Shown here: positions 33,957 to 43,195 of the stretch, in pieces
Layout of the letters: every line of letters starts with the position of its first letter
Position numbering within the stretch: position 1 is the first letter of the stretch
Source: an uncultured Phycisphaerales bacterium
GTDB lineage: Bacteria > Planctomycetota > Phycisphaerae > Sedimentisphaerales > Anaerobacaceae
Assembly: GCA_937927975.1 (NCBI GenBank)
Contig: CALEZT010000072.1
Span: forward strand, 25,329 to 89,328
DNA length: 64,000 nt
Reading direction: 5' to 3'
The notes under the pieces: generated by a model
Told to the model about the DNA's origin: nothing
Databases searched by the model: none
The model's input: the letters and a program-made list of their open reading frames with translations, nothing else
Made by a program: the position numbers and the translations under genes

Positions 33957-35161
33957 TGTTCTGGAATACGCTCCTGCTGTCGCTGCGAGAGATCCGACGC
34001 AACGTTCTGCGATCGTTCCTGACGGTGCTGGGCATCGTGATCGGGGTGGCTTCGGTGATCACCATGGTGACGCTGGGCAAAGGGGCCACGCAGCAGGTGG
34101 CCACCTCGATCGCGAGCATGGGCAGCAACCTGCTGATGGTCACTCCCGGCCGGAGAATGGGCCCGGGTTCGGCCAGTTCCGCCCCCGCCTTCAAGGTCGA
34201 AGACGGCGAGGCCATCGCACGGGAGATCGGCTCGGTGGCGCTGGTGGTCCCTGTGGCCAGCCGCTCGATGGCCGCCATCTACGGCAACCAGAACTCCTCC
34301 ACCGGGGTGACAGGCTCCACCAGCGACCTGCTGACGCTTCGCAATATGACTTTGCACAGCGGGCGCACCTTCAGCGACAGCGAGGCCCGCGCCGGGGCTT
34401 CGGTCTGCGTCATTGGCGAGACCGTCCGACAGAAGCTGTTCGGCAGTCAGGACCCGGTGGACAGCCGAATCCGCCTGGGCAGCTTGTCGTTCCAGGTCAT
34501 CGGATTGATCGAGCCCAAGGGTCAGAACAGCATGGGCATGGACCAGGACGACATCGTTCTGATGCCTTTGCGCACCTTCCAGCGGAGAATCTCAGGGAAT
34601 CGGGACGTCAGCATGCTCCAGGTCTCGGTCCGGGAGGGCGAATCCACGGAAAAGGCCCAGCGGGATGTCCGCCTGCTGGTGCGGGACCGCCGACGTCTGG
34701 CGCCCAGCGAGGAGGACAACTTCAACGTCATGGACACCAAGGAGATCACGCGAATGCTCACCGGCACGACCACCATGCTCACGGGTCTGCTCGGCGCGGT
34801 CGCGGCGGTGAGCCTCCTGGTCGGCGGCATCGGCATCATGAACATCATGCTGGTCTCGGTCACAGAGCGCACGCGCGAGGTCGGCACGCGACTGGCCATC
34901 GGGGCGCTGGAGCGGGAGGTATTGATGCAGTTCCTCGTCGAGGCGGTGGTGCTGTCCTCCTCGGGCGGGGTGTTCGGAATCCTCCTGGGACTGGGGGCGT
35001 CCCTGGCCCTCAAGAACGCGCTGATGGTCCCCTTCATCCTCGATCCGAGCATCGTGATCATCGCTTTCGTCTTCTCTGCGGCGGTGGGCGTGGTTTTCGG
35101 CTACTTCCCGGCGTTGAAGGCCGCTCGCCTGGACCCGATCGAAGCCTTGCGCCACGAATGA
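33956..35161 (+). CDS. MacB/FtsX-type ABC transporter permease
   Basis: 401 residues. One N-terminal helix (FLTVLGIVIGVASVITMV), a large periplasmic MacB core domain (about residues 45-265), then three helices: GLLGAVAAVSLLVGGIGIMNIM, AVVLSSSGGVFGILLGLGAS and IVIIAFVFSAAVGVVFGY in parts. The RTREVGTRLAIGALEREVLMQFL coupling segment and the final PALKAARLDPIEALRHE are diagnostic. In E. coli MacB the ATPase and permease are one protein. Here they are separate, as in many other phyla. Export of a lipophilic compound or peptide is likely, but the substrate is unknown. Confidence 0.94.
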   Translation: MFWNTLLLSLREIRRNVLRSFLTVLGIVIGVASVITMVTLGKGATQQVATSIASMGSNLLMVTPGRRMGPGSASSAPAFKVEDGEAIAREIGSVALVVPVASRSMAAIYGNQNSSTGVTGSTSDLLTLRNMTLHSGRTFSDSEARAGASVCVIGETVRQKLFGSQDPVDSRIRLGSLSFQVIGLIEPKGQNSMGMDQDDIVLMPLRTFQRRISGNRDVSMLQVSVREGESTEKAQRDVRLLVRDRRRLAPSEEDNFNVMDTKEITRMLTGTTTMLTGLLGAVAAVSLLVGGIGIMNIMLVSVTERTREVGTRLAIGALEREVLMQFLVEAVVLSSSGGVFGILLGLGASLALKNALMVPFILDPSIVIIAFVFSAAVGVVFGYFPALKAARLDPIEALRHE

Positions 35162-35205
35162 TCTCGATCCCGCACGATCGCTCTTAGCCCTAATTCGGCT
35201 GCCGG

Positions 35206-37026
35206 TCAGGGCAAGGGCGGCTCTTCCTCCACGTTCTTCTCGGCCATCCAGTCCGACCACATGATGTGTCCGTAGAGGGGGCCCCAACTGCCGTCGCTTT
35301 GCCGGTCGCAGGCCAGGTGCACCGCGTGCAGGTACACCTTCCCGTCGGGGGCTTTGGCTGCGGTGTGGGCGGTCATCGATCGCGTGTTGCGGTATCGCAG
35401 CGCCGTGCGGGTCGTGTCCGTCCACTCGACGACGCTTTCCTCTTTCCACGTGTCGTTGGGCAACGTCGTGCGGAGGGCCTTGCCCTGGGCTTTCTCCGCT
35501 ACGATCGCCTGCGCCTTGCGGCGTAGGGCGTCGGCGTCGTCGCCCTCGTATTGGTCGGGACGCAGGTACGTCCGCTCGGCGCGGACCGCGCGGTTGGCTT
35601 TGTCCTGCTGCTCGATCTTGCCCAGCGTATCCCGCAGGGTCGCCAGCTTGGCGGCATCGACGCCCGTGATCCCGGCGTACCGCTGAAGAGCCTCCCGCAA
35701 CGGCGCGACGTCCCGCTCCATGACGAGGTTGGGCATCTTGGTCGGATCGGTTCGCCAGCCGGTGTCCGTCGTCAGGTAGTCCAGGACCCGCGTGAACTCC
35801 TTGTCGATGTCCGCCGAGACCAGGGCGCGGCTCTGACGCAATGATTCGGGCATCTGTGCCAGACGCTGCTGCATCTGCTCTTCGAGCGACAATAGTTCGG
35901 CGCTCTTGCCGTGCGGGAACTGGGCCTTCTGATACTCGACCCAAAACGACTTGGCCTCCTCCAGCAGCGCGGATCGTTGCGTGATTTCGCTTTCGTTGGC
36001 GGTGCAGCCGACGACGAGGTACTTCGGGCTGCCCGCGCCCACCTCTGCGTAGGCCCGCATTGCGTCCACCCATTTCCGACAGGCCTGTTCCTGACGGCTC
36101 CGAGCCTCCTGCTCGTTGTAGATCGTCAGGTGGCCCGTCAGTCTCTGTTCGAGCCACACCAGTTCCTGGGTCTTGCCGTGCGGGAAGGCGGTCTGCTTGT
36201 AGATCGGCAGGATCTCATTGGCCTTGGCGTAGGCCTGGCGGGCCTTCTCCTGCTCCTCGGGCGAGGCATTGTTGAACTCCGATCCCATCCGCAGGTACAG
36301 CTCGCCCTTGTAGTCGAAGAACGGCGCCAGCTTGGCGATCCACTCTTTCGACTGTTCCTGTCGTTGCTTCTCTGTCGCGGCCAGCGCTGCGGCCGCTGCG
36401 GCTGCCGCCGCGTTGGCCTCCGACACCCGGGCTTCGACCACGCCGAGCCTCTCGACCGCTGTCTTCATTTCAGCGTTGTCCGAGGGGATCTTGGCGCCGT
36501 ATCGCGTCTGGATCTCGGCCATCAGCTTCTTGGACTCCTCCAGTCTGCGGTTGGCGGTCTGCAACTGGTTCTTCTCCAGCGAGGTCGTCGCTGCGGTCAA
36601 CGCGGCGTCGATCTTCTTCAACTGGGAAACCACGGCGCTGGGCAGGTCGGATGGGGTCGCCTTGGGTTGCGTCGGCGCCACCGGCGGAGCGGACGGCTCG
36701 GTACTGCCTCCGAGGGATCGACCCAGGCGTTTCTCCAGCTTCTGTTTGAGGTCGTCGAATCGCTTCCGGAGTCCGGCCAGCTTGTCATGATTCGGCGCCG
36801 CCTGCGTGAGTTGGGCCATCAGGTCCTGAGCTTGAAGAAGGTCTTTTTCCGCTTGGCCAGGCGAGGTCGCGATTTGCCGTTGAACGCTGGAAAGCCTGGT
36901 TTCGATCTGTCGGATCAACTCGGCGGGTTCGGCGGCCCGAAGGACTGACGCGTCCCAAAACGCCACTGCCGCCGTGATGCTCAGAACGATTGCCGCTGCT
37001 TTGCCGAAATGGGCGTTGACTTGCAT
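35206..37026 (-). CDS. Large exported coiled-coil protein, unknown function
   Basis: 606 residues. ATG 37026 has AGGAGG 7 bases upstream, followed by a signal peptide (AAAIVLSITAAVAFWDASVLRAAEP). Long helical stretches rich in E, Q, K and A cover about residues 30-230, with a Pro-rich link near 115-130. Two related segments, YKQTAFPHGKTQELVWLEQRL and YQKAQFPHGKSAELLSLEEQM, suggest internal duplication. The C-terminus changes character to YRNTRSMTAHTAAKAPDGKVYLHAVH and WGPLYGHIMWSDWMAEKN, perhaps a small beta domain. I do not recognise the family. It is convergent with the MacB operon. Confidence 0.7.
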   Translation of the reverse strand: MQVNAHFGKAAAIVLSITAAVAFWDASVLRAAEPAELIRQIETRLSSVQRQIATSPGQAEKDLLQAQDLMAQLTQAAPNHDKLAGLRKRFDDLKQKLEKRLGRSLGGSTEPSAPPVAPTQPKATPSDLPSAVVSQLKKIDAALTAATTSLEKNQLQTANRRLEESKKLMAEIQTRYGAKIPSDNAEMKTAVERLGVVEARVSEANAAAAAAAAALAATEKQRQEQSKEWIAKLAPFFDYKGELYLRMGSEFNNASPEEQEKARQAYAKANEILPIYKQTAFPHGKTQELVWLEQRLTGHLTIYNEQEARSRQEQACRKWVDAMRAYAEVGAGSPKYLVVGCTANESEITQRSALLEEAKSFWVEYQKAQFPHGKSAELLSLEEQMQQRLAQMPESLRQSRALVSADIDKEFTRVLDYLTTDTGWRTDPTKMPNLVMERDVAPLREALQRYAGITGVDAAKLATLRDTLGKIEQQDKANRAVRAERTYLRPDQYEGDDADALRRKAQAIVAEKAQGKALRTTLPNDTWKEESVVEWTDTTRTALRYRNTRSMTAHTAAKAPDGKVYLHAVHLACDRQSDGSWGPLYGHIMWSDWMAEKNVEEEPPLP

Positions 37027-37395
37027 GCTCAACCTCCTGTCCGTGTCCGGATCACATTCTGGTTGCCGTTGATTCACGATGGAGCCTGACGCCATGTCGG
37101 CCCCGTCCACGGTCCGTCGCCATCCTACCATGTCCCGCACCCCAGGCAAACCCCAATCTCCTTCTGTTGGTGGGGATCGTCGCTTTCTCGGCATCGTTCC
37201 GGTGGTCCGCCTTGTCCGACTCTCGCAGCAGGTGCGCGTGACAGCATTGGCGCTTTCGCAGGGACGGGCGATCGCGTATACTGACTTGCCTTGTAGATAC
37301 CGGCCGGCGCAGCATGGAGAATCGGTCGTTGTCGGGGCGAATCAGGATTCGCCCGTGCGTATGGAGCATGGCCGACTATTGGGAGGATCAGCAAC
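37027..37395. other. Intergenic region of 369 bp between divergent genes
   Basis: It lies between the coiled-coil protein gene and the M20 peptidase gene and must hold both promoters. I see no convincing coding frame. GTATACTGACTTGCC near 37274 is a weak -10-like element, and the short palindrome at 37335-37354 sits near the peptidase start. Confidence 0.6.
37335..37354. repeat. 20-bp palindrome GGGCGAATC-AG-GATTCGCCC
   Basis: Nine-base arms pair perfectly around a two-base centre. The word resembles short GGGCGAAT palindromes dispersed in many environmental genomes. It could also be an operator of the peptidase gene 41 bases on. Confidence 0.55.
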
Positions 37396-38751
37396 ATGGC
37401 GGATCGCGTTGAGGCATACATCGATCAGAATTGGGTTCGTTTCGTCGAAGAGCTGAAGGAGTTCATGCGGTTCCCGTCGGTCAGCGCCCAGCGGGCCCAC
37501 GACAAGGACACGCGGGCCTGTGCCGAATGGGTTGTCGGGCAGCTCAAGGGACTGGGGTTCGAGGCCGGACTCGTGGATGTCGGCGGCCAGCCGATCGTGA
37601 GGGCCTTGAGGAAGGGCAAGAGCAAGAAGCGAGTGATGATCTACGGGCACTACGATGTCCAGCCGGAGGACCCGGTGAGCGAGTGGAAAACCCCGCCATT
37701 CGAGCCGACCGTCCGCGACGGTACCCTCTATGGTCGCGGGTCGACCGACGACAAGGGCCAGCTTTGGACGCACGTCAAGGCGGTCGAGGCCCTGCTCAAG
37801 ACCGAAGGCGAATTGCCCTGCGAGGTCCTGTTCCTGCTGGAGGGCGAAGAGGAGTCCGGCGGCGACGCGCTGCCCCGCTACGTCGCCCAAGCCAAGGACG
37901 ACATCAAGCCCGACGCCATCGTCATCTCCGACAGCACGATGTACGACGCAAACACCCCGGCGATCACCTACGGCCTCCGCGGCATCATCGCGCTGGAGTT
38001 CATCCTCCGCGGCCCGGCATCGGACGTCCATTCCGGCGCCTACGGCGGCGGCATCGCCAATCCCGCAATGGTCGCGGCCCAGATCCTGGCCCAGTGCGTC
38101 TCGCCCGACGGCAAGATCCTCGTGCCGGGCTTCTACGACGACGTGGTCCCGCTGCAGGACTGGGAGCGGGAGGGCTTCCGCAAGCTGAACTTCAACGACC
38201 AGGCGATGGCCAGGGAGCTGAACCTCCCGCGCGTGCACGGCGAAGCGGGCTACAGCACGCTGGAGCGGCTCTGGGCGCGTCCGACCTTCGAGGTCAACGG
38301 CATCTTCGGCGGCTACCAGGGCCAGCGGTCCAAGACGATCATCCCGGCCTCGGCGACGGTCAAGATCACGTGCCGGCTCGTGGGCAACCAGGACCCGGCC
38401 CGTGTCCACAAGGTGGTGGTCGACCACATCCGCAACGTCTGCCCGGACACGGTCCGGCTCGAGATCAACGACTTCGGGGCCAGCCCGCCGGTGCTGTTCG
38501 ACGTGAACGATCCGACCATCCGGGCCGCTCAGGACGCGATGCGCAAGGGCTTCGGCCACGACACCACCTTCATCCGCTGCGGCGGCTCGATCCCGGTGGT
38601 CAGCACGTTCGCCGAGCACCTCAACTGCCCGGTCATCCTGATGGGCTTCGGGCTCGACAGCGACGGCCCGCACGGCCCGAACGAGCACTTCAGCCTCGAC
38701 AGCTTCGTGAAGGGCACAAAGTCGGCGGCCCACCTGCTGCGGATGATCTGA
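37396..38751 (+). CDS. M20-family metallopeptidase (dipeptidase)
   Basis: 451 residues. It hydrolyses small peptides with two zinc ions in the cytoplasm. Metal-site motifs appear in order: MIYGHYDVQP, GRGSTDDKGQ and LLEGEEESGG, then SDSTMYD. The lid domain contains DVHSGAYGG and the end has GPHGPNEHFSLDSF, all standard for the carnosinase/DapE-like branch. The family is close to beta-Ala-His and Cys-Gly type dipeptidases, and the exact substrate is open. ATG 37396 is preceded by GGGAGGATC. Confidence 0.92.
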   Translation: MADRVEAYIDQNWVRFVEELKEFMRFPSVSAQRAHDKDTRACAEWVVGQLKGLGFEAGLVDVGGQPIVRALRKGKSKKRVMIYGHYDVQPEDPVSEWKTPPFEPTVRDGTLYGRGSTDDKGQLWTHVKAVEALLKTEGELPCEVLFLLEGEEESGGDALPRYVAQAKDDIKPDAIVISDSTMYDANTPAITYGLRGIIALEFILRGPASDVHSGAYGGGIANPAMVAAQILAQCVSPDGKILVPGFYDDVVPLQDWEREGFRKLNFNDQAMARELNLPRVHGEAGYSTLERLWARPTFEVNGIFGGYQGQRSKTIIPASATVKITCRLVGNQDPARVHKVVVDHIRNVCPDTVRLEINDFGASPPVLFDVNDPTIRAAQDAMRKGFGHDTTFIRCGGSIPVVSTFAEHLNCPVILMGFGLDSDGPHGPNEHFSLDSFVKGTKSAAHLLRMI

Positions 38752-38785
38752 AGCGTTAGCCGGGGATCGTGACATGTCGTGACAT

Positions 38786-38850
38786 GTAGGGTGTGTACCA
38801 CGCAACAATTTCGCGTTCGATGGCAAGATGGTACGTGGTACGCACCCTAC
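38786..38850. terminator. Long hairpin (REP-like) between convergent genes
   Basis: GTAGGGTGTGTACCACG (38786-38802) pairs with CGTGGTACGCACCCTAC (38834-38850) with one mismatch. It is a known style of dispersed palindrome (GTAGGGTGCGTACCACG) and stands between the peptidase gene and rsmI, which converge, so it may end both transcripts. Confidence 0.65.
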
Positions 38851-38869
38851 GGGGCCGGCTTGGGTCGCA

Positions 38870-39550
38870 TCACTCGACATCCTTGCCGGCGACGAGGACT
38901 ACGTATTCGCCTTTGGGATTCTCTTCCAAGTTCATCAGGAGTTCCGAGAGCCGGCCGCGACGGACGGACTCGTAGATCTTGGTTAGCTCCTTCGCGATGG
39001 CCGCCGGGCGGTCGCCGAAGACTTCCAGGGCGTCCTCCAGGAGCTTCCGCAGGCGGAACGGGCTCTCGTAGTAGATCAGCGTGTAGGGGGACTCGGCGTC
39101 GGCTTCGAGGAAGTGCTTTCGTTTGCCCGGCTTGTTCGGCGGGAAGCCGCGGAATGTGAAGCTGTGGACCGGCAGGCCCGAGAGGACCAGGGCCATGACG
39201 AACGCGCTGGCGCCTGGAATCACCGTGATCTCGACGCCCGCCGCGATCGCGTCGCGCACCAGAATGAAACCCGGGTCCGAGATCCCCGGCATCCCGGCGC
39301 ACGTGACCAGGGCGACCGACTTGCCCTCTTGGAGCAGTTGGATGATCCGCGGGGCCGCCTGCCGTTCGTTGTGCTCATGGAACGCGATCTGCGGCTTGCT
39401 GATCTCGAAGTGCTTGAGCAGCACGCCGGTGTGGCGAGTGTCTTCGCTGGCGACGAAGTCCACCTGCTTGAGGGTCTCCAGAGCCCGCAGGGTGATGTCG
39501 CCCAGGTTGCCGATCGGAGTTGCCACGAGATGGAGTCTGCCGGCCGTCAT
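38870..39550 (-). CDS. rsmI: 16S rRNA (cytidine-1402-2'-O)-methyltransferase
   Basis: 226 residues. Starts [23 protein letters not shown], the RsmI opening. It continues [34 protein letters not shown] and [18 protein letters not shown] (SAM site), then [13 protein letters not shown]. The protein is shorter than E. coli RsmI (286 residues) because it lacks the small C-terminal domain. It lies downstream of rsmE, with only a 55-base word repeat between them, so two 16S rRNA methyltransferases probably share an operon. Confidence 0.94.
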   Translation of the reverse strand: MTAGRLHLVATPIGNLGDITLRALETLKQVDFVASEDTRHTGVLLKHFEISKPQIAFHEHNERQAAPRIIQLLQEGKSVALVTCAGMPGISDPGFILVRDAIAAGVEITVIPGASAFVMALVLSGLPVHSFTFRGFPPNKPGKRKHFLEADAESPYTLIYYESPFRLRKLLEDALEVFGDRPAAIAKELTKIYESVRRGRLSELLMNLEENPKGEYVVLVAGKDVE

Positions 39551-39561
39551 GTACCCTCAGG

Positions 39562-39604
39562 TCAATGCGCTATCTCAAATCTGAGATCTCAAATTTCAAA
39601 TTCT
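39562..39604. repeat. Short palindromic word repeat between rsmE and rsmI
   Basis: TCTCAAATCTGAGATCTCAA followed by ATTTCAAATTCTCTT. TCTGAGA and TCTCAAAT words recur as small inverted repeats. It occupies nearly the whole gap. Confidence 0.5.
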
Positions 39605-39605
39605 C

Positions 39606-40355
39606 TTACGGCCCCATTTCACCGAGCTCATGCAGGGCCAGCGCAGAGGCCACGATAGCGCAGGTCTCCGTCCGCAGGATGCGAGGGCCCAAGCTGATCG
39701 GGACTGCGCCTTTTTGGCGTGCGGCGTCCACCTCTTCCTCGGTGAAGCCCCCTTCCGGCCCCACCATCAGAGCCACGGAGCCCGCCTTGCCGCCCAGGTC
39801 GCGCAGCGTTTGGCGAAGCCCGGCGCCTGCATGCCAAGGCGTCGCGATCAGGCAGCGGTCGAAGCCCGCCATCTCGGAGAGCGCCTCGGCAAATGTCGCG
39901 ATCTGGTCGATCCGCGGGACGCGACCCCGGTGCGACTGCTCGGCCGCCTCGGTCACAATCCGGCGCCAGCGGTCGAGCTTCTTGTCCTCGACGTCCTTGA
40001 CCCGCACGAGACTCCGCGCCGTCAGGACCGGCGCGAACCGCGAGATGCCGACTTCGGTGCCCTTCTGGAGCACCCACTCGAACTTCTCCCGCATGAGCAT
40101 GCTCTGAAAGAGCGTTACCTGCGCCGTCGGCTCCCCTCTCGCCTGTTGCGTGCTCGTGACTTGTCCGACGGTCTCCCGCTTGTCCACCTTCGTGAGCGTC
40201 ACGCTGTACTCGGTCCCGCTGTCGTCGAGGACGACAATCATGTCCCCGGACTGCAAGCGCAGCACGTGCTGGACCTGGTGCGACTGTTCCGGGCTCAGTC
40301 GAACGCGGTCGTCCTTGATATCCACAGGCGAGATGAAGAATCGATTCGTACTCAT
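39606..40355 (-). CDS. rsmE: 16S rRNA (uracil-1498-N3)-methyltransferase
   Basis: 249 residues. RsmE methylates U1498 of 16S rRNA. Motifs: RLSPEQSHQVQHVLRLQSGD near the N-terminus, LVRVKDVEDKKLDRWRRIVTEAAEQSHRGRVPRI (in parts), and the SPOUT knot VALMVGPEGGFTEEEVDAA with LGPRILRTETCAIVA. The length is normal. Start ATG 40355 has no strong ribosome site. Confidence 0.95.
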   Translation of the reverse strand: MSTNRFFISPVDIKDDRVRLSPEQSHQVQHVLRLQSGDMIVVLDDSGTEYSVTLTKVDKRETVGQVTSTQQARGEPTAQVTLFQSMLMREKFEWVLQKGTEVGISRFAPVLTARSLVRVKDVEDKKLDRWRRIVTEAAEQSHRGRVPRIDQIATFAEALSEMAGFDRCLIATPWHAGAGLRQTLRDLGGKAGSVALMVGPEGGFTEEEVDAARQKGAVPISLGPRILRTETCAIVASALALHELGEMGP

Positions 40356-40645
40356 AGGCCGTCATTGTACCGCAGCCGGCCGTTGCAGACCAGGGGTTCC
40401 TGCCCGCAGATCGCCGCGGCATCCGCGTGGATCGCTCCTTCCGTCGGCAAGTGATTGATGAAGGTTCTTCGATGTGTTTGCCGCGTTGCGGATACCAGTG
40501 GAGAGCTTGTCGGAGGCATCTGTATGAAAGAGGCTGCTGGCGCCGCCTCGAAGGATAGGGCAACGATGGGGAGCCGAAGTCGATGATATACGGCCGAGCA
40601 GGCTCAGCCCCTTGCACCGGGCCTCTTCGCTTTCTCCGTTGGCAC

Positions 40646-41689
40646 TCACTTCCATCGAAGCTGCTTCAGTTCCTCCTCGGTCCGGATGAACGTCACCGTG
40701 CCGTCATTGAACATGACCAGGCCGCCACGAGGGTCATGATTGTCGAACGTGAACAACTCCGGTCCGCCATGCCGATTCCAGCCCGGTTTGGATTCGAAGA
40801 GGAAAACCATGCCTTTGTGCGAATCCTCTCGGCAGTTGGGGTTCATCGCATAGTCCGAGATCCAGATGTCCACAGGCTGATTTGATGCACCGGCCTGGCG
40901 CATTCGCCGATAGTCATGCACGTCAGGACACGCATGTACACCGGGGCAGGTGAACCCCGCGGCTAAATAGGTGTCGGGATACATGCGCATCATCTTGTCG
41001 CTGCCGATCTCCGCGCTGACATAGTTCTTGCGAGCACCCTCTACAATCTCATCGCACCAGTGATTCGGATCGAGATGTGGACGAACAGGAGACGGGCCAA
41101 GGGTGAGATTCAGAGAGACCAGCCACCTCATATGTCCCGCACAATCCCACCTTGCCCGCAGCGGCATGAGTCCTGGGGGATCAAGACTCGCCAAGCTCAG
41201 ATCATGCGGCGGATCATATCCGAAGAGACGCCCCCTGGCCCTTATCGTCAAACGTCGATATGCAGAGTATACATTGAACGATACCCTGCTCCCCGAGTGC
41301 CGATGGCCGACCATCTTGGTCGGAGGGAACTTCTCAGCGATCAACGCCAACAACGACAACCGCCAGCCCAGGTAAGTGCCTTGGCTAACCTGCTGCGCGA
41401 AAGCCCTGATTTGCTCTGGATCCGTCACCGTCCACTTGTCGTAAGACCGTATGTATTCCCTCTCTGTTTCGTTCAAAACTCCTTTACGCATTGATGAATC
41501 TTGGAAGAAGTAGTCGAGGGCTCCATCGACATACCGGACTTCAATGCGCGTACAAGTGCTGAGGTCGGGAGGCTTCGCTGAGTGGAGCAGAAAACACAGA
41601 ATCGCAGCCACTCCGAGAACGCCAACGCAAACGAAGATGGAGGTTCTTGATAGAGCCTTTCTCCAATCCCACGGAACGCTGACACGCAT
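40646..41689 (-). CDS. Membrane-anchored hypothetical protein
   Basis: 347 residues. ATG 41689 has GGGGAG 8 bases upstream. One N-terminal helix (SIFVCVGVLGVAAILCFLL) is followed by a soluble domain. The C-terminal third (PNCREDSHKGMVFLFESKPGW, then GGPELFTFDNHDPRGGLVMFNDGTVTFI) resembles the end of planctomycete DUF1559-type proteins, where a HXnDG stretch carries FxDGSVRFI, but the pseudopilin N-terminus of that family is missing. Cys residues in FTCPGVHACPDVHDY may form disulfides. Function unknown. It shares orientation with the NamZ gene upstream of it (40 bases), so they may be cotranscribed. Confidence 0.65.
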   Translation of the reverse strand: MRVSVPWDWRKALSRTSIFVCVGVLGVAAILCFLLHSAKPPDLSTCTRIEVRYVDGALDYFFQDSSMRKGVLNETEREYIRSYDKWTVTDPEQIRAFAQQVSQGTYLGWRLSLLALIAEKFPPTKMVGHRHSGSRVSFNVYSAYRRLTIRARGRLFGYDPPHDLSLASLDPPGLMPLRARWDCAGHMRWLVSLNLTLGPSPVRPHLDPNHWCDEIVEGARKNYVSAEIGSDKMMRMYPDTYLAAGFTCPGVHACPDVHDYRRMRQAGASNQPVDIWISDYAMNPNCREDSHKGMVFLFESKPGWNRHGGPELFTFDNHDPRGGLVMFNDGTVTFIRTEEELKQLRWK

Positions 41690-41729
41690 GTCCAATCTCC
41701 CCACACGGCCAACCAGCATCACGGCCTTG

Positions 41730-42947
41730 TCATGGTTCGGCGTACGAGGTGTACTTGCCTGCACGCTCTCGGAAAGCCCCTCGCTGGGTAGCCCAGTCGG
41801 TCCTCAAGGGTTCCAGGGGCTTCTGGGCGATGATCGCTTCGCGGATCGTCGCGGTGCCGCAGAGGCGGTCGAAGTGCGCGGTGCTCCATTCGAACTGGTC
41901 GGGGTACATCCGGCTGACCTCGTTGACGATCATGACGCCGGCCCAGAAGGACTCCAGGCGATTGCGATCCACGAGCGCGATCTCGACACCGTGACATTGC
42001 TTGTCCTGGTGCTTGGAGCTGGTGGGCGTGAACGAGACGGAGGCGAAACGCAGGCCGGCCAGGTTCAGAGCGTTCAATCTGGTCGCGAGGGCGTTCGCAT
42101 CGATCCAGGGCGCGCCGAACTGGCGGAATGGCTTGGGCGTGCCGCGACCCTCGGAGAGATTGGTCCCCTCGATCAGGCACAGGCCAGGGTACAGGATCGC
42201 GGTTTCCAGGTCCGGCATATTGGGCGAGGGCTTGATGAAACGCAGGCCCGTCTGGTCGTACCACAGGCCCCGCTGCCAGCCGGTCAGGGGTACGACCGTC
42301 AGGTCGGCCTTCGCGCCTTTTGCGAGCCAGCTTTCGCCGTTGATCATTTTCGCCAGTTCGCCCACGGTCAAGCCGTACCGGACGGGGATCGGATACAGGC
42401 CCACGAAGGTGGCGAACTGCGGCTGAAGGATCGGGCCCTCGACTTGAACACCCCCGAGCGGGTTGGGACGGTCCAAAACGACGAACCGCTTGCCGCACTC
42501 GGCGGCCGCCTCCATGGCCAGGGACATCGTGTACAGGTAGGTATAGAAGCGGGCCCCGACGTCCTGGATGTCGAAGACCAGGACGTCCACGTCGGCCAGC
42601 ATTTGCGGCGTAGGCTTTCTGGTCTTGCCGTAAAGGCTGTGGATGGGCAGGCCCGTCGCTGCGTCGGTCTGGTTGTCGATGGTCGCTCCGGCCTCTTCGA
42701 GCCCGCGGAAGCCGTGCTCAGGGCCGAACAGAGCAACCACGCGGACGCCGGACATCGCCCGAAAGACGTCCACGATGTGTTGGCCTTCGCTATTGTACGA
42801 GGTGTGGTTGGCGATAATGCCGATTCGCTTGCCCTCGAGCAGGCCCTTGTGCTGCCCGACGTTGTCGAGCCCGGTCCGCACCGCCGCCGGACAGGCTACC
42901 GTCAGCGACAGGAGAACCGTCAGACAAACCCATTTGGAGAACCGCAT
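41730..42947 (-). CDS. Exported DUF1343 protein, NamZ-type exo-beta-N-acetylmuramidase (GH171)
   Basis: 405 residues. ATG 42947 has AGGGGG 6 bases upstream, followed by a signal peptide (WVCLTVLLSLTVACPAAVRTG). Family marks: GLLEGKRIGIIANHTSYNS, VVALFGPEHGFRG, LPIHSLYG, DVLVFDIQDVGARFYTYLYTM, VVLDRPNPLGG, LCLIEGTNLSEGRGTPKPF. NamZ removes N-acetylmuramic acid from the non-reducing end of peptidoglycan fragments, which suggests recycling or scavenging of cell wall. Because planctomycete peptidoglycan is modest, use of foreign wall material is also possible. Confidence 0.9.
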   Translation of the reverse strand: MRFSKWVCLTVLLSLTVACPAAVRTGLDNVGQHKGLLEGKRIGIIANHTSYNSEGQHIVDVFRAMSGVRVVALFGPEHGFRGLEEAGATIDNQTDAATGLPIHSLYGKTRKPTPQMLADVDVLVFDIQDVGARFYTYLYTMSLAMEAAAECGKRFVVLDRPNPLGGVQVEGPILQPQFATFVGLYPIPVRYGLTVGELAKMINGESWLAKGAKADLTVVPLTGWQRGLWYDQTGLRFIKPSPNMPDLETAILYPGLCLIEGTNLSEGRGTPKPFRQFGAPWIDANALATRLNALNLAGLRFASVSFTPTSSKHQDKQCHGVEIALVDRNRLESFWAGVMIVNEVSRMYPDQFEWSTAHFDRLCGTATIREAIIAQKPLEPLRTDWATQRGAFRERAGKYTSYAEP

Positions 42948-43195
42948 CGATGCCCCCTGAGCCAATAACCGCATCGTTTCGCACCCGGCATACCTCACGG
43001 GCAACCTGGGGTATTGTACGCCATATCCGCTGCCGGAGCCACCAGGAACAGCCAATTCCCTCGGCCATCGGCAACCGGGCAGGGTTTCGGTTTGACGACA
43101 AGGGGCCGACCCCCTAGAATCTGGCCTGCCGGTGTGGCTTCGTCCCCGTTGGGGACAGTTCCGTCGAATCATATCACGACTTGGAAAGGCCCTCT

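Noticed and set aside
33234..35161. LolCDE lipoprotein exporter instead of MacAB
   Set aside because: The adjoining adaptor and outer-membrane channel genes and the MacB core with three C-terminal helices fit a tripartite efflux pump.
40356..40645. Small minus-strand frame between rsmE and the hypothetical membrane protein
   Set aside because: No ribosome site, no recognisable protein. The region is better read as an ordinary spacer.
43081..43130. AAGGGGCCGACCCCCTAG-like element as a terminator
   Set aside because: The arms are short and no T-run follows. I could not separate it from chance in GC-rich DNA.
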